Below are positions 14,594 through 24,012 of a DNA stretch of 64,000 nt, piece after piece (within the stretch, counting starts at the first letter, position 1; each line of letters begins with the position of its first letter). The notes under the pieces were generated by a model. It had not been told where the DNA came from, made no database searches, and saw only the letters and a list, made by a program, of their open reading frames with translations. Origin of the DNA: an uncultured Bacilli bacterium (GTDB taxonomy: Bacteria; Bacillota_I; Bacilli_A; RF39; UBA660); NCBI GenBank assembly GCA_934183165.1, contig CAKPRZ010000003.1:1-64000 (forward strand), written 5' to 3'. Position numbers and translations under genes: made by a program.

Positions 14594-16824
14594 TATAATT
14601 TTCCATGGAATGTTCTCGAGATTACTTCTTCTTGTTGTTTTCTTGTTAGTCTATTAAATCTTACTGCATATCCAGAAACACGAATTGTTAAAAGTGGATA
14701 TTTATCTGGATTTTCCATAGCATCTATTAATGTTTCTCTATTTAAAACATTAACATTTAAATGATGAGCATTTTGTCCAAAATAGCCATCTAATAAAGTT
14801 ACTAAATTAGTGATGCGTTCTGCTTCTGTTGAACCTAACGCAGATGGAACTATTGAGAATGTATTTGATATTCCATCACGGCAGCAATTTGCATAATCAA
14901 GTTTTGCAACTGAATTTAAACTTGCAAGTGCACCATTTTCATCACGTCCATGCATTGGATTAGCACCTGGCGCAAAAGGAACTCCTTTTTTTCTACCATC
15001 AGGGGTAGCTCCTGTTTTAGATCCATATACAACATTTGATGTTATAGTAAGTACTGAAAGTGTAACTTTTGCATCTCTATATGTTTTGTGTTTTGCTAAT
15101 TCATGATACATCTTGTTAAGAATTTCTTTAGCTATATTATCAACTCTATCATCATCATTACCAAACTTAGGGAAATCACCTTCAATTTCAAAATCAGTAG
15201 TAATACCATCTTCATCCCTAATTGGTTTTACCTTTGCATATTTTATTGCGGATAAGCTATCAGTTGCTACTGAAAGGCCTGCAACGCCATAAGCCATAAG
15301 TCTATTTACTATAGTATCGTGTAAAGCCATTTGGCCTTTTTCATAAGCATATTTATCATGCATATAGTGAATAATGTTCATAGCATTAGAATAAATTTCT
15401 GCAACTTTTTCAATCATTTTAAAGTAACTTTCTTTTACTTTATCATAATTTAAAATTTCATCATCCATAATTTCGAAACCGTCAATAACTTTCTCTTTTT
15501 TGGTTTCGTCAATGCCACCATTAATTGAATATAAAAGTGCCTTGGCTAAATTACAACGAGCTCCAAAAAATTGCATATCACGGCCAACTCTCATTGCTGA
15601 AACACAACAAGCTATTGCATAATCATCACCATAAATAGGTCTCATAACATCATCATTTTCATATTGTAATGAATCTGTTAAAATACTCATTTTTGCACAA
15701 TATTTTTTAAATTCTACTGGTAGACCTTCACTCCAAAGAACTGTCATATTAGGTTCAGGTGATGGTTCTAGATTAGTAAGGGTATGAATAATACGATAAC
15801 TAGTTTTTGTTACCATTGATTCTTTATTTTCGTTAACTCCACCAATTGAACATGTTACCCAAGTTGGATCCCCAGAGAACAATTCATCATATTCAGGTGT
15901 TCTTAATTGTCTTGCTAATCTAAGTTTAATAACAAATTGATCAATTAATTCTTGTGCTTCTTCTTCTGTTAATTTTCCTTCAAGAATATCTCTATTTATA
16001 TAAATATCGAAGAAGGCATCAACTCTACCTAAACTCATAGCTGCTCCATTATTTTCTTTAATAGCAGCTAAATAGCCAAAATAAGTCCATTGAATAGCTT
16101 CACGAGCATTACTTGCTGGTTTTGAAATATCACAACCATATTTCATTGCCATACTTTTTATTTCTCCTAAAGCTTTATATTGCATAGCAACTTCTTCTCT
16201 TAATCTAATAAGTTCTTCAGTCATTGGACCAAGTAGCTTGTTATTCCATTCATCCATTTTGTATTCCATAAGGTAATCAATACCATAAAGAGCAATTCTT
16301 CTATAATCTCCTATTATTCTTCCTCTGCCATATGCATCAGGTAGCCCTGTTAGAAGTCCTACATGTCTTGCTTTTCTAATATCTTTAGTGTATGCATCAA
16401 ATACTCCTTGGTTATGCGTTTTTCTAAATTCATTAAAGTATTTATCAACATCTTTATTTAGTTTATAACCATAGGCATCTAATTCTTGATAAACCATTCT
16501 TATTCCACCATATGGATTAACAATTCTTTTTAATGGGGCGTCAGTTTGAAGACCAACAATAACTTCATTATCTTTGTCAATATATCCTGGTTCAAAACTA
16601 TCTATCCCAGACATATTATCAACATCTATGTCAAGAACATGCTTTTTTAATTCTTGTTTTAACAAATCTTCGCATGTTTCCCATACTTTTTTTGTTTTAT
16701 CTGTCGTACCAGCCAAAAATGATTCATCGCCATTATAAGCCTCATAATTTTTTTGAATAAAGTCTTTTACATCAATTGTTTTAGACCAATTTCCTTCTTT
16801 AAATTTTTGCCATTCTTCTTTCAT
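14593..16824 (-). CDS. pflB: Formate acetyltransferase (pyruvate formate-lyase)
   Basis: This 743-residue glycyl-radical enzyme splits pyruvate with CoA into acetyl-CoA and formate under anaerobic conditions. The active-site cysteine pair is in IACCVSAMRVGRD (about residues 407-408). The radical glycine is in RVSGYAVRF (about residue 718), near the C-terminus as expected. The length is close to the family norm of about 750. It is the first gene of an operon with pflA. A GGAGG lies before the ATG. With phosphoketolase elsewhere in the window this indicates acetyl-CoA and acetyl-phosphate producing fermentation. Confidence 0.97.
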   Translation of the reverse strand: MKEEWQKFKEGNWSKTIDVKDFIQKNYEAYNGDESFLAGTTDKTKKVWETCEDLLKQELKKHVLDIDVDNMSGIDSFEPGYIDKDNEVIVGLQTDAPLKRIVNPYGGIRMVYQELDAYGYKLNKDVDKYFNEFRKTHNQGVFDAYTKDIRKARHVGLLTGLPDAYGRGRIIGDYRRIALYGIDYLMEYKMDEWNNKLLGPMTEELIRLREEVAMQYKALGEIKSMAMKYGCDISKPASNAREAIQWTYFGYLAAIKENNGAAMSLGRVDAFFDIYINRDILEGKLTEEEAQELIDQFVIKLRLARQLRTPEYDELFSGDPTWVTCSIGGVNENKESMVTKTSYRIIHTLTNLEPSPEPNMTVLWSEGLPVEFKKYCAKMSILTDSLQYENDDVMRPIYGDDYAIACCVSAMRVGRDMQFFGARCNLAKALLYSINGGIDETKKEKVIDGFEIMDDEILNYDKVKESYFKMIEKVAEIYSNAMNIIHYMHDKYAYEKGQMALHDTIVNRLMAYGVAGLSVATDSLSAIKYAKVKPIRDEDGITTDFEIEGDFPKFGNDDDRVDNIAKEILNKMYHELAKHKTYRDAKVTLSVLTITSNVVYGSKTGATPDGRKKGVPFAPGANPMHGRDENGALASLNSVAKLDYANCCRDGISNTFSIVPSALGSTEAERITNLVTLLDGYFGQNAHHLNVNVLNRETLIDAMENPDKYPLLTIRVSGYAVRFNRLTRKQQEEVISRTFHGKL

Positions 16825-16934
16825 ATATACACCTCCACATAAGACAACATGATATCACAAATTGAAATTTTTTTCTAGACTAAATTATATATTTTTTATT
16901 TTATTTATGCTATAATTTAGCTAGGAGTGGTTAT

Positions 16935-17354
16935 ATGTCTAAAAATAAAAAAATTGATATTAAAGATTTAAACGAAGTAGAGTTTGAAGTTATATGGGAA
17001 GATAAACCAGCTGGTGTTTTTCAACAACTTTTAGGTGCACTAAACTTAAACTTTACTACTTATCAAATTACCAAAGATGAACTTATTATTATTAAAGGCT
17101 TTTTTAGAAGAAGACTCAATTCATGTGAATTGTATTTATTAAAAGATCCTGATTTGACAGAAAATATATATCAACGATTCTTAGGTATTTCAACTATAAG
17201 AGTTTTAGTTGATAGTAAAAGTGCATCAGAAAGAGCCGGAAAATATATATATATTAAAAACATTAGAAACGGTCAAAAAGTGCGAAAACTATTAAGAGAT
17301 GCAATTGAAGCCGATGTAATGGAAAGAAAAATAACTTATTTTGATAAAATTTAA
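16935..17354 (+). CDS. Bacterial PH-domain-like protein of unknown function
   Basis: This 139-residue soluble protein has no signal peptide or membrane helix. Residues about 40-110 read as a beta-rich segment (YQITKDELIIIKGFFRRR, then RFLGISTIRVLVDSKS) that resembles bacterial PH domains of the YdbS type, where an RLLGIGT motif is usual. It is transcribed away from pflB. A TATAAT at 16911-16916 and a GGAG site support expression as a single gene. The ligand and role are unknown, and the PH assignment rests on motif resemblance. Confidence 0.65.
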   Translation: MSKNKKIDIKDLNEVEFEVIWEDKPAGVFQQLLGALNLNFTTYQITKDELIIIKGFFRRRLNSCELYLLKDPDLTENIYQRFLGISTIRVLVDSKSASERAGKYIYIKNIRNGQKVRKLLRDAIEADVMERKITYFDKI

Positions 17355-17395
17355 AAAAAGGAAATTTTTTTTGAATTCCCTTTTTACATTTTACT
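17353..17395. terminator. Bidirectional terminator between convergent genes
   Basis: AAAAAAGGAAATT and AATTCCCTTTTT form an imperfect stem between the PH-like gene and argS, with an A run on one side and a T run on the other. It can therefore serve both strands. Confidence 0.65.
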
Positions 17396-19078
17396 AGGTA
17401 TTTCAATTATTAGTAGACTTAATAATTCTTTTAATATTTTGTTAGACAAACTTAGAATAAATAACCAATCACTTTTTTTTACTTCATCATCTAAACTAGA
17501 AATATTATTATTCTGATAAAAATTATTTAAAAGTAAACACAAATCGTATATGTAATCAGCTACATAGAAAGGATTTCTATTATTGAATGCTAAATACACA
17601 TAGTCTTCTACATCAAATAGTTTAATTCTTAAATTTCTATCACTTTCATTATATATTACATTTGATAATTTTTTTGAATCTGTATATTCATAGTTATTAT
17701 CCTTTAAAATTTTATTAATTCTTAAATAAGTATACAATATATATGGTCCTGTTTTTCCAACTGTTTCTGAAAATTTTTCTATGTTGAATATATAATCTTT
17801 TTCTTTTGAGTTTTGTAAATCTCCATATTTTAAAATTGCATTCACTATTTTATCTAAATCTTCATTAGAAAGATTTTTATTTTCTTCTTTTTTTGATATA
17901 AAGATTTCTTTAACTTCATCAAACAAGCTTTGTAATTTAGGTGCTTTTCCATCCCTAGTTTTGAATGGCTTACCATCCATTCCATTAACCGTACCATATC
18001 CCAAATGTTCTAATTGTTCTTTTTTAAATAAACCTAATTTTTCTGTTGTTCTAAATACTTGTTCAAAGTGAAGAGCTTGTCTTAAATCAGTTACATATAA
18101 AACATGATCAGGGTTAAAATCTTTCTTTCTTTGAAGAAGACAAGCTAAATCAGTTGATGCATACAAATATGCTCCATTACTTTTCTTAAACAATAATGGA
18201 GGAAGTTCTTTTTTATCATTTATATCAGACACATCAACAACAAGAGCTCCTTCACTTTCTCTTAATAGTTTTTTATTAATTAACATTTCTTCAAGTTCTT
18301 TTAAATATGGATAAGCATCACTTTCCCCATACCAATAATCAAAATGCGCTCCTAAGTAGTCACAAATGCCTTTGATGTCAGCAACACTAACTTCCATTAT
18401 TTTTTTCCATAACTTCTGGTATTCTTCATCTCCATCCTGTAATTTTTTAGTTATTTGAGCACATTCGTTTTTTACGTTTTCATCAACTTTAGATAAGGCA
18501 CTAATTTCAGGATAAAGTTTATCTAAATACATTATGTTTATATCTTCAATTTTTTTATTATCACGAATTATTCCATAAATAACTTGTCCAATTTGTAATC
18601 CATAGTCACCAAGGTGTACATCACATATTGTTTCATGTCCCATAAACCTAACAATTCTTGCGATGCTCTCACCTACTATAGTTGTTCTCATATGACCAAC
18701 ATGTAATGGTTTTGCTACATTGGCACCACAATAATCAATGACAAATTTTTCTTTGGTTTTTGGCATCTTGATATTAAATTTAGTATCATTATTCATTTTT
18801 AAGAGAATATCATTTATAAAATCATCACTAAGTATAAAATTAATAAATCCTGGTTTTACAAATTCTACTTTCTTAAAGTAATAAGTTCTATCTGGCAAAT
18901 TAGATATTTTTAAAACTAATTCTTCTCCTACTTCAATAGGGCTTTTATGCAATTCTTTACTAATTCTAAATGTATCATTACATTGAAAATCACATAAATC
19001 AGGTCTATTAGATTTATTTATAGTTAATTTCCCTATTCCACTTTTTTCTAAATATTCTTCTAATATGCTGTTTATCAT
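17384..19078 (-). CDS. argS: Arginyl-tRNA synthetase
   Basis: This class I synthetase of about 564 residues joins arginine to tRNA-Arg. The HIGH motif appears as HVGHMR after the family sequence DYCGANVAKPLHVGH. The KMSK position reads FKTRDGK, as in many ArgRS that lack a canonical KMSK. An N-terminal Add-1 domain precedes the Rossmann core and a DALR-type helical anticodon domain closes the protein. The start at 19078 has GGAAGGG about ten bases upstream; the extra 16 codons of the longer frame are not family-like. It is not linked to other translation genes here. Confidence 0.95.
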   Translation of the reverse strand: MINSILEEYLEKSGIGKLTINKSNRPDLCDFQCNDTFRISKELHKSPIEVGEELVLKISNLPDRTYYFKKVEFVKPGFINFILSDDFINDILLKMNNDTKFNIKMPKTKEKFVIDYCGANVAKPLHVGHMRTTIVGESIARIVRFMGHETICDVHLGDYGLQIGQVIYGIIRDNKKIEDINIMYLDKLYPEISALSKVDENVKNECAQITKKLQDGDEEYQKLWKKIMEVSVADIKGICDYLGAHFDYWYGESDAYPYLKELEEMLINKKLLRESEGALVVDVSDINDKKELPPLLFKKSNGAYLYASTDLACLLQRKKDFNPDHVLYVTDLRQALHFEQVFRTTEKLGLFKKEQLEHLGYGTVNGMDGKPFKTRDGKAPKLQSLFDEVKEIFISKKEENKNLSNEDLDKIVNAILKYGDLQNSKEKDYIFNIEKFSETVGKTGPYILYTYLRINKILKDNNYEYTDSKKLSNVIYNESDRNLRIKLFDVEDYVYLAFNNRNPFYVADYIYDLCLLLNNFYQNNNISSLDDEVKKSDWLFILSLSNKILKELLSLLIIEIPSKM

Positions 19079-19140
19079 CAATATCAATCCCTTCCAATAA
19101 ACCTTATGCTTGCAATTATAACACAAATAATTAATTAATT

Positions 19141-19167
19141 AAAGAAAAAGAACACTTGAATGTTCTT
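19141..19167 (-). terminator. Terminator of the InlB-repeat protein gene
   Basis: AAGAACA and TGTTCTT form a seven-base stem just after the stop codon. On the minus strand a T-rich run follows. Confidence 0.7.
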
Positions 19168-20638
19168 ATTGTTCATCTATAGTTAATTCTTTTTCAGCCT
19201 CATCACCTATAATTTTCTCAGGATTATCGGCAACAGGTTCATTTGTTTCTTTTATTTTCTCGATTGATTCCTCATCTGGTTTTGGATTTTCTAATGCAGT
19301 TTTCTCTTCAGACTCTAAAGGAGATGGATTTGAGATTTCTTGATATTTTCCAACAACATTCAAATCTCTATCAATTATTGTTTCGTTTGTTAACTTTTCA
19401 TCAGTTAAATTACCATTTTCATCAGTAATAAACCAACCTGTGAATTCTTTATTTTCTTTTTTGCTTGGAGTCAAAATCTCATCAATTTTAGAATCTTTAG
19501 CAACTTTCTGTTCTCCAACAACTTTATAATCATCATCGTCTTGTTCTTTATAAATAACTGTATATATATCACTTAAATATAATTTAGTTATATTAACATT
19601 GGCAAGTTGACCATCACTAAAGTTTACTTTTGTACCATCTGCATCTAAATAATACCAAGCAATATCTTCATAATTTTCTAATTCTGGCATACTATTGACA
19701 TCTTCAAGAGAAACTTTTCTATTTTCAACAACTTGTTTTGTTACTAGTGGTTCAATACTATTTTCATTTAAGAAAAATTGTAACTCAAATTTAGTCAACT
19801 TATATAAAGCAAGATTAATATATTCATCATTTGTTTCAATTAAATCTGAAGAGAAAATAGTTCCTGGCAATACTTCTGCACCATTAATATCATTTAATCT
19901 CCAAGAAACCTCATAATTATCTTCTAATTGTGTAGGAAGATCATCTCTAGTAAGAAGTGGTATTACGCTTCCTTCACTTACTTTTAAATTTTCACTAATG
20001 ATTTCATTATCACTAACAAACCTTAAATATTTAACCCATTTTGCATATATAGTAATATCACTTGTTAAAACATCGCCAAATATAAATGGTTCTTCAAAAT
20101 TACTATCCTTATACCATCCATCAAAGACCCAATTTTCTCTAGTTGGAATTACATTTGATGTTTTCTCATCTTCTTTTAAAATTTGTTTTTCTATATTTTC
20201 TCCACCATTTACTTCGAAAGTAATAGCATAATATTTATTAACAACTTGTTCATCATTTCTGGTATTATCATCACTGGTATTATTTTCTTTTATACTACTT
20301 TTTACTGTATTAACTTTTTTTACAGTCTCTTTTGCTACTGTTTCTAAAACAGAAACACGGCTATCATTTTTTTTACTTTCATTATCTTTGTTATCACTTA
20401 TATCACTCTTGTCATTCTTTTCAACAATAGTGTTTTTCTTTTCTTTATTATCATTAGATTCTTTATTATCTTTTGTAACTCTCCAGTATGCAAAGATAGC
20501 TAACAATAAAGCCAGAGCCAAAGCAACAACAACATATTTTTTATTATCATTTTCTTCCATAATTTCTTTCTTAATTGAATTTTTGTTTTTTTCTACTCTA
20601 GTATAACTACTTTTTTTTGTTTTTCCTTCTCTTGCCAT
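19166..20638 (-). CDS. Membrane-anchored surface protein with InlB-type B-repeats
   Basis: This 490-residue protein has a basic cytoplasmic head, one transmembrane helix (about residues 35-53), a long charged Ser/Asn/Lys linker, and repeats of the Listeria-Bacteroides (InlB B-repeat) type. These appear as EVNGGENIEKQ ... WVFDGWYKDSNFEEPF ... ITIYAKW and later as KENKEFTGWF. The C-terminus is very acidic and ends in DEQ. There is no LPxTG motif, so the N-terminal helix is the anchor and the repeats face outward. Such repeats are small beta-grasp surface domains, and a role in adhesion is possible. GGGGG lies before the ATG. Confidence 0.8.
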   Translation of the reverse strand: MAREGKTKKSSYTRVEKNKNSIKKEIMEENDNKKYVVVALALALLLAIFAYWRVTKDNKESNDNKEKKNTIVEKNDKSDISDNKDNESKKNDSRVSVLETVAKETVKKVNTVKSSIKENNTSDDNTRNDEQVVNKYYAITFEVNGGENIEKQILKEDEKTSNVIPTRENWVFDGWYKDSNFEEPFIFGDVLTSDITIYAKWVKYLRFVSDNEIISENLKVSEGSVIPLLTRDDLPTQLEDNYEVSWRLNDINGAEVLPGTIFSSDLIETNDEYINLALYKLTKFELQFFLNENSIEPLVTKQVVENRKVSLEDVNSMPELENYEDIAWYYLDADGTKVNFSDGQLANVNITKLYLSDIYTVIYKEQDDDDYKVVGEQKVAKDSKIDEILTPSKKENKEFTGWFITDENGNLTDEKLTNETIIDRDLNVVGKYQEISNPSPLESEEKTALENPKPDEESIEKIKETNEPVADNPEKIIGDEAEKELTIDEQ

Positions 20639-20723
20639 AATTATTCCCCCAAACTATTTTACTTATAATTAAATAATACCAAAGAAACAAAAAAAGTCAA
20701 TATTATTGACATTTTACTTTACA

Positions 20724-21470
20724 TTATTTGTCACAAAAGTATTTCTTCAAAGCTTCCTTTTCTCCAAGCAAACCTTTTCCACTTTTAATCATATGAAATT
20801 TTTCTCTATAAAAACAATTTATAGATGTAATTAACTTTGTACTATTAAATCTATAATCATTTAAATATCTTTCTAATAAAAATTTATTATAACAAAACTT
20901 AATTTTATATAGTTCCTCCAAAATCTTAACAATTAAAAATATCATTACAATTAAAAAAGCTATTGAGTTTGATAACGATAAAATAATAATAGATATGATA
21001 ATAGATATAAAAATACTAAAATAAAGGCTTTTTTTATAACTAATAAATAACTGAAACAATAAGTTTAAAATTCTACCTCCATCGAGTGGATATATTGGTA
21101 ATAGATTAAAAGTAAAAATGACATAATTATATTTTTCAAAAATAATATATGTATTGTATGATAATTGATTTCTAATAATAAAATAAAATAATAATTGAAC
21201 AACTGGACCCATAATCAAGATTAATAATTCTTCTAAGATATTTGAATTTAAATCATTATTAAATTTTGTACATCCTCCATATGGATAAATATATATTTGG
21301 CTTACATTCCATTTTAATATATAACCAGTTATAAAATGACCAAATTCATGTACTATTATTATTACACTAAATATAATAAAGCTTTTAAAAAAGCCTGTTA
21401 TTGCCGCAATAAATGCAATGATGATAAAAAAAGGATGAAAGTATATTAAGTTAAATATAGTTTTTATAAT
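20724..21470 (-). CDS. spoIVFB: SpoIVFB-like site-2 intramembrane metalloprotease
   Basis: The frame encodes about 248 residues with several membrane helices. The zinc motif HEFGH (codons near 21350-21336) and the second motif NLLPIYPLDGGR identify an S2P protease of the SpoIVFB type, which cleaves pro-sigma-K during sporulation. It follows spoIVFA, as in Bacillus. The start is odd: the frame is open only from 21470, just after a TAG. Upstream of HEFGH it contains no ATG, GTG or TTG, so ATT at 21470 or ATA at 21467 must be used unless the assembly is wrong. The first conventional start (TTG at 21218) would delete the catalytic motif. It overlaps the end of spoIVFA by 20 bases. Confidence 0.85.
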   Translation of the reverse strand: MIKTIFNLIYFHPFFIIIAFIAAITGFFKSFIIFSVIIIVHEFGHFITGYILKWNVSQIYIYPYGGCTKFNNDLNSNILEELLILIMGPVVQLLFYFIIRNQLSYNTYIIFEKYNYVIFTFNLLPIYPLDGGRILNLLFQLFISYKKSLYFSIFISIIISIIILSLSNSIAFLIVMIFLIVKILEELYKIKFCYNKFLLERYLNDYRFNSTKLITSINCFYREKFHMIKSGKGLLGEKEALKKYFCDK

Positions 21471-22044
21471 CTATAAACTTACTATCTTTCTGAAAAGCTA
21501 AATAAAGAATATTATCTTTACTGTTTCCAAGTAAAGATCCTTTATTTACATAATCATATAACTTGACATTGGCATTAGTTACATTACCATACCATGCATC
21601 TACGCCATCTATTTGTTGAACTATAATTGTGTATCCATATCCTTCTTTTTCACCTGCAAAAACAACGATTCCACTATTTAATATTGGTATTAAGTAATTA
21701 TTATCAACTGTTAATTTTACTCCGTCTTTATAAACACTACTTTTAGTATAACTTAATTTATCATTAAATACTTCTGTAGTTTGATTTTTGTTTGTAATAT
21801 TTTCAATAGGAATAACAGAACCAAATTTATCTTTATACCATTTATTAATTTTAGCAAAGGAAAAATTCTTTTCAAATACCGCTTCTTTGATTTTATCCTT
21901 TAAATCTGGTTTTGCTTTAACTGTAATAAGTACTCCAAGAGTTATAATTATAACGATAAACACCTTGTTTACAAAACTAATAAAGACATTTTTACAGTTC
22001 TTTTTTTTATGCTTATTTAAAAATTTACTTTCTCCTACATTCAT
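21451..22044 (-). CDS. spoIVFA: SpoIVFA-like regulator with degenerate M23/LytM domain
   Basis: This protein of about 197 residues has a cytoplasmic basic N-terminus, one transmembrane helix (about residues 28-45) and a C-terminal LytM-like beta domain (GIVVFAGEKEGYGYTIIVQQ, then VDAWYGNV). The zinc-binding His and Asp residues of active M23 peptidases are absent, as in SpoIVFA, which holds SpoIVFB inactive until signalled. The start at 22044 has GAGG nine bases upstream; the longer frame begins with a TTG in the intergenic region. The position between mreD and spoIVFB matches Bacillus gene order without minCD. Confidence 0.85.
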   Translation of the reverse strand: MNVGESKFLNKHKKKNCKNVFISFVNKVFIVIIITLGVLITVKAKPDLKDKIKEAVFEKNFSFAKINKWYKDKFGSVIPIENITNKNQTTEVFNDKLSYTKSSVYKDGVKLTVDNNYLIPILNSGIVVFAGEKEGYGYTIIVQQIDGVDAWYGNVTNANVKLYDYVNKGSLLGNSKDNILYLAFQKDSKFIDYKNYI

Positions 22045-22068
22045 TATTATCGACCTCAATAATAAATA

Positions 22069-22551
22069 TTATGCTTTTCTCTTTTTTAGAACCAAAAACA
22101 TAATACTAATATATAAAACATTTAATATTAATGAATGACTACTTTTATATAGAATACTACTGAAATTTAATTTTTGGTATTTTACAATCACAAGAAGCAA
22201 ATGAAACAAGGTATCATATAAGAATATGGAAATTATAAGTCTTAATATATTGTTAAACAAACTATTATTTAACACTCTTTTTAGTAAAATGTTTGTTATT
22301 GCAATCGATTCAAATAGAAATAAAGAAATCAGTAAATTATTTAAAACTAATGCATCATAAAAGCAAGCAACTATTGCTGTTATGGCATAATAATTTTTTC
22401 TATTAGCATTTGTATAATTATTACTAATATATATGATAGAAGTTATAGTAAACATAGGATAAAAAAACGAAATATTGTAATTTCCAAATTTAAATACATT
22501 TAGTAAGAGTATATCAAAAGCTAAAGATATCAAAGATATGATTAGATTCAT
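22069..22551 (-). CDS. mreD: Rod shape-determining protein MreD
   Basis: This 160-residue protein has five to six hydrophobic helices and little else, as is typical of MreD, a membrane partner of MreC in the elongation complex. The sequence is poorly conserved in this family. The call rests on length, hydrophobic pattern, the basic KKRK tail and position two bases after mreC. AAAGGGA precedes the ATG. No mreB lies in this window. Confidence 0.85.
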   Translation of the reverse strand: MNLIISLISLAFDILLLNVFKFGNYNISFFYPMFTITSIIYISNNYTNANRKNYYAITAIVACFYDALVLNNLLISLFLFESIAITNILLKRVLNNSLFNNILRLIISIFLYDTLFHLLLVIVKYQKLNFSSILYKSSHSLILNVLYISIMFLVLKKRKA

Positions 22552-22553
22552 TG

Positions 22554-23291
22554 TTACGCTTCCCTTTCCAGAACACTAACAAATCTTAAATTGTCAAAAT
22601 CAACTTGAGATTTTACATAAGCTTTTTTACTGACTCCATATTTATCACTTTCTATTTTTTCTATGTTACCAATTAAAATTCCACTTGGATATATATCACT
22701 TAATCCACTAGTTATAACCTTATCATCTTTCTTTAAATCTATACTGTTATCAATACCATTAATAACTAATTGTTTATTTTCTATTTCTAAAACTTTATAG
22801 ATGTATGTTTCTCCATATTTAATTTTAATTGAAATTTTATTATTATTATCATTGCTAGTAATTAGTTTAATTGTTGCCGTATAATTAGTAATATTAATAA
22901 CTTTTCCAACAAGTCCTTCACCAACTACAACAGCCATTCCTATGTCAACACCATCTTTTTTTCCTTTATTAATTGTCATATTATCTAACCAGTATGCATG
23001 ATTTCTCTCAATTACTGTAGCATTAATATTTCTAAATCCAACTAAAGTTTTATCTATTTTTGAAAGTGCCTTTAATTTTTCATTTTCTTCAGCAAGTTCC
23101 ACATTTATATTTTGACCAACAATGTCTTTTTTATTATTAGTAGTATCATTGAAGGGTTTATATATTATATCTTTTAATCCAATAATACTAACAGTTAAGT
23201 TCTTATTCAAACTAAAATATAATGCTACAGCAAAGGCAATAAAACCTATTATTGGATAAATATATTTTAAATAGTTGTTCTTCTTTTTCAT
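22554..23291 (-). CDS. mreC: Cell-shape protein MreC
   Basis: This 245-residue protein has one N-terminal transmembrane helix (about residues 10-28), a short coiled region (AEENEKLKALSK) and the beta-barrel core of MreC. The core shows VIERNHAYWLDNMTINKGKKDG and the sentence-like MreC signature VVVGEGLVGKV, then SGLSDIYPSGILIG. It acts outside the membrane as part of the elongation scaffold. Its ATG overlaps the radC TGA stop (ATGA), so the genes are coupled. It is shorter than Bacillus MreC (about 290 residues). Confidence 0.95.
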   Translation of the reverse strand: MKKKNNYLKYIYPIIGFIAFAVALYFSLNKNLTVSIIGLKDIIYKPFNDTTNNKKDIVGQNINVELAEENEKLKALSKIDKTLVGFRNINATVIERNHAYWLDNMTINKGKKDGVDIGMAVVVGEGLVGKVINITNYTATIKLITSNDNNNKISIKIKYGETYIYKVLEIENKQLVINGIDNSIDLKKDDKVITSGLSDIYPSGILIGNIEKIESDKYGVSKKAYVKSQVDFDNLRFVSVLEREA

Positions 23292-23971
23292 AAAAACAAC
23301 TCCAAATTTTCTTGCATACTATAGTACCCATCATTTCCTATAATTATATGGTCTAATATAGGAATAGCTTGAATTCTACTAATTTCTAGTAGAGCTTTTG
23401 TAAGATTAATATCTTCTTTTGATGGAGTAATATCACCACTTGGATGATTATGTACACAAATTATTGATGAAGCAGATGATAGGTAGGCATGTTTAAAAAT
23501 TTCTCTTGGATGAACAATACTTTTATTAATAGTTCCCATAAATAACAATTTCCTTTCTATTATACAATTCTTATTATTTAAATAAATGCAATAAAAATAT
23601 TCTTGTTTTTTATCAATTAGTAAATATTTCATATTTTCATATACATCTTTAGAATTTTTGATTTTATTAAGTGATATTTCTTTTTTCAGATAAAGCCTTT
23701 TACCCAACTCAATAGTTGCTATAACCTCACACGCTTTAGCCTTACCTACTCCTTTTATATTCATTAACCAATTGATATCACAATCTTTTATTTTTCCTAT
23801 TCCATTCAATTCTTTTAATATATCTTCAGCAAGTTCGATAACCGATTTATTTTTTGTACCACTTTTTAGAATAATAGATAATAATTCACAATCACTTAAA
23901 CTGGAAACTCCAAATTCAATTAATTTTTCTCTTGGTCTGGCACTAATAGGTATATCATTTATTTTTGACAT
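23288..23971 (-). CDS. radC: RadC-family JAB-domain protein
   Basis: This 227-residue protein has an N-terminal helix-hairpin-helix region (MNIKGVGKAKACEVIATIELGK) followed by a JAB/MPN domain with the metal motif HNHPSGDITPSKED. The N-terminal sequence DIPISARPREKLIEFG is typical of RadC. The biochemical role is unsettled; older links to DNA repair are doubtful. It stops with TGA, which shows that TGA is not a sense codon here. It heads the radC-mreC-mreD-spoIVFA-spoIVFB cluster. Confidence 0.95.
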   Translation of the reverse strand: MSKINDIPISARPREKLIEFGVSSLSDCELLSIILKSGTKNKSVIELAEDILKELNGIGKIKDCDINWLMNIKGVGKAKACEVIATIELGKRLYLKKEISLNKIKNSKDVYENMKYLLIDKKQEYFYCIYLNNKNCIIERKLLFMGTINKSIVHPREIFKHAYLSSASSIICVHNHPSGDITPSKEDINLTKALLEISRIQAIPILDHIIIGNDGYYSMQENLELFL

Positions 23972-24012
23972 TTTATCACCAAGGTAATTATTAACTATTT
24001 TCCTTATTTTTC

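Noticed and set aside
21426..21432. Assembly frameshift at the seven-T run explaining the missing spoIVFB start
   Set aside because: Shifting the frame there does not bring any ATG, GTG or TTG in frame upstream; all three frames lack one between 21480 and the run.
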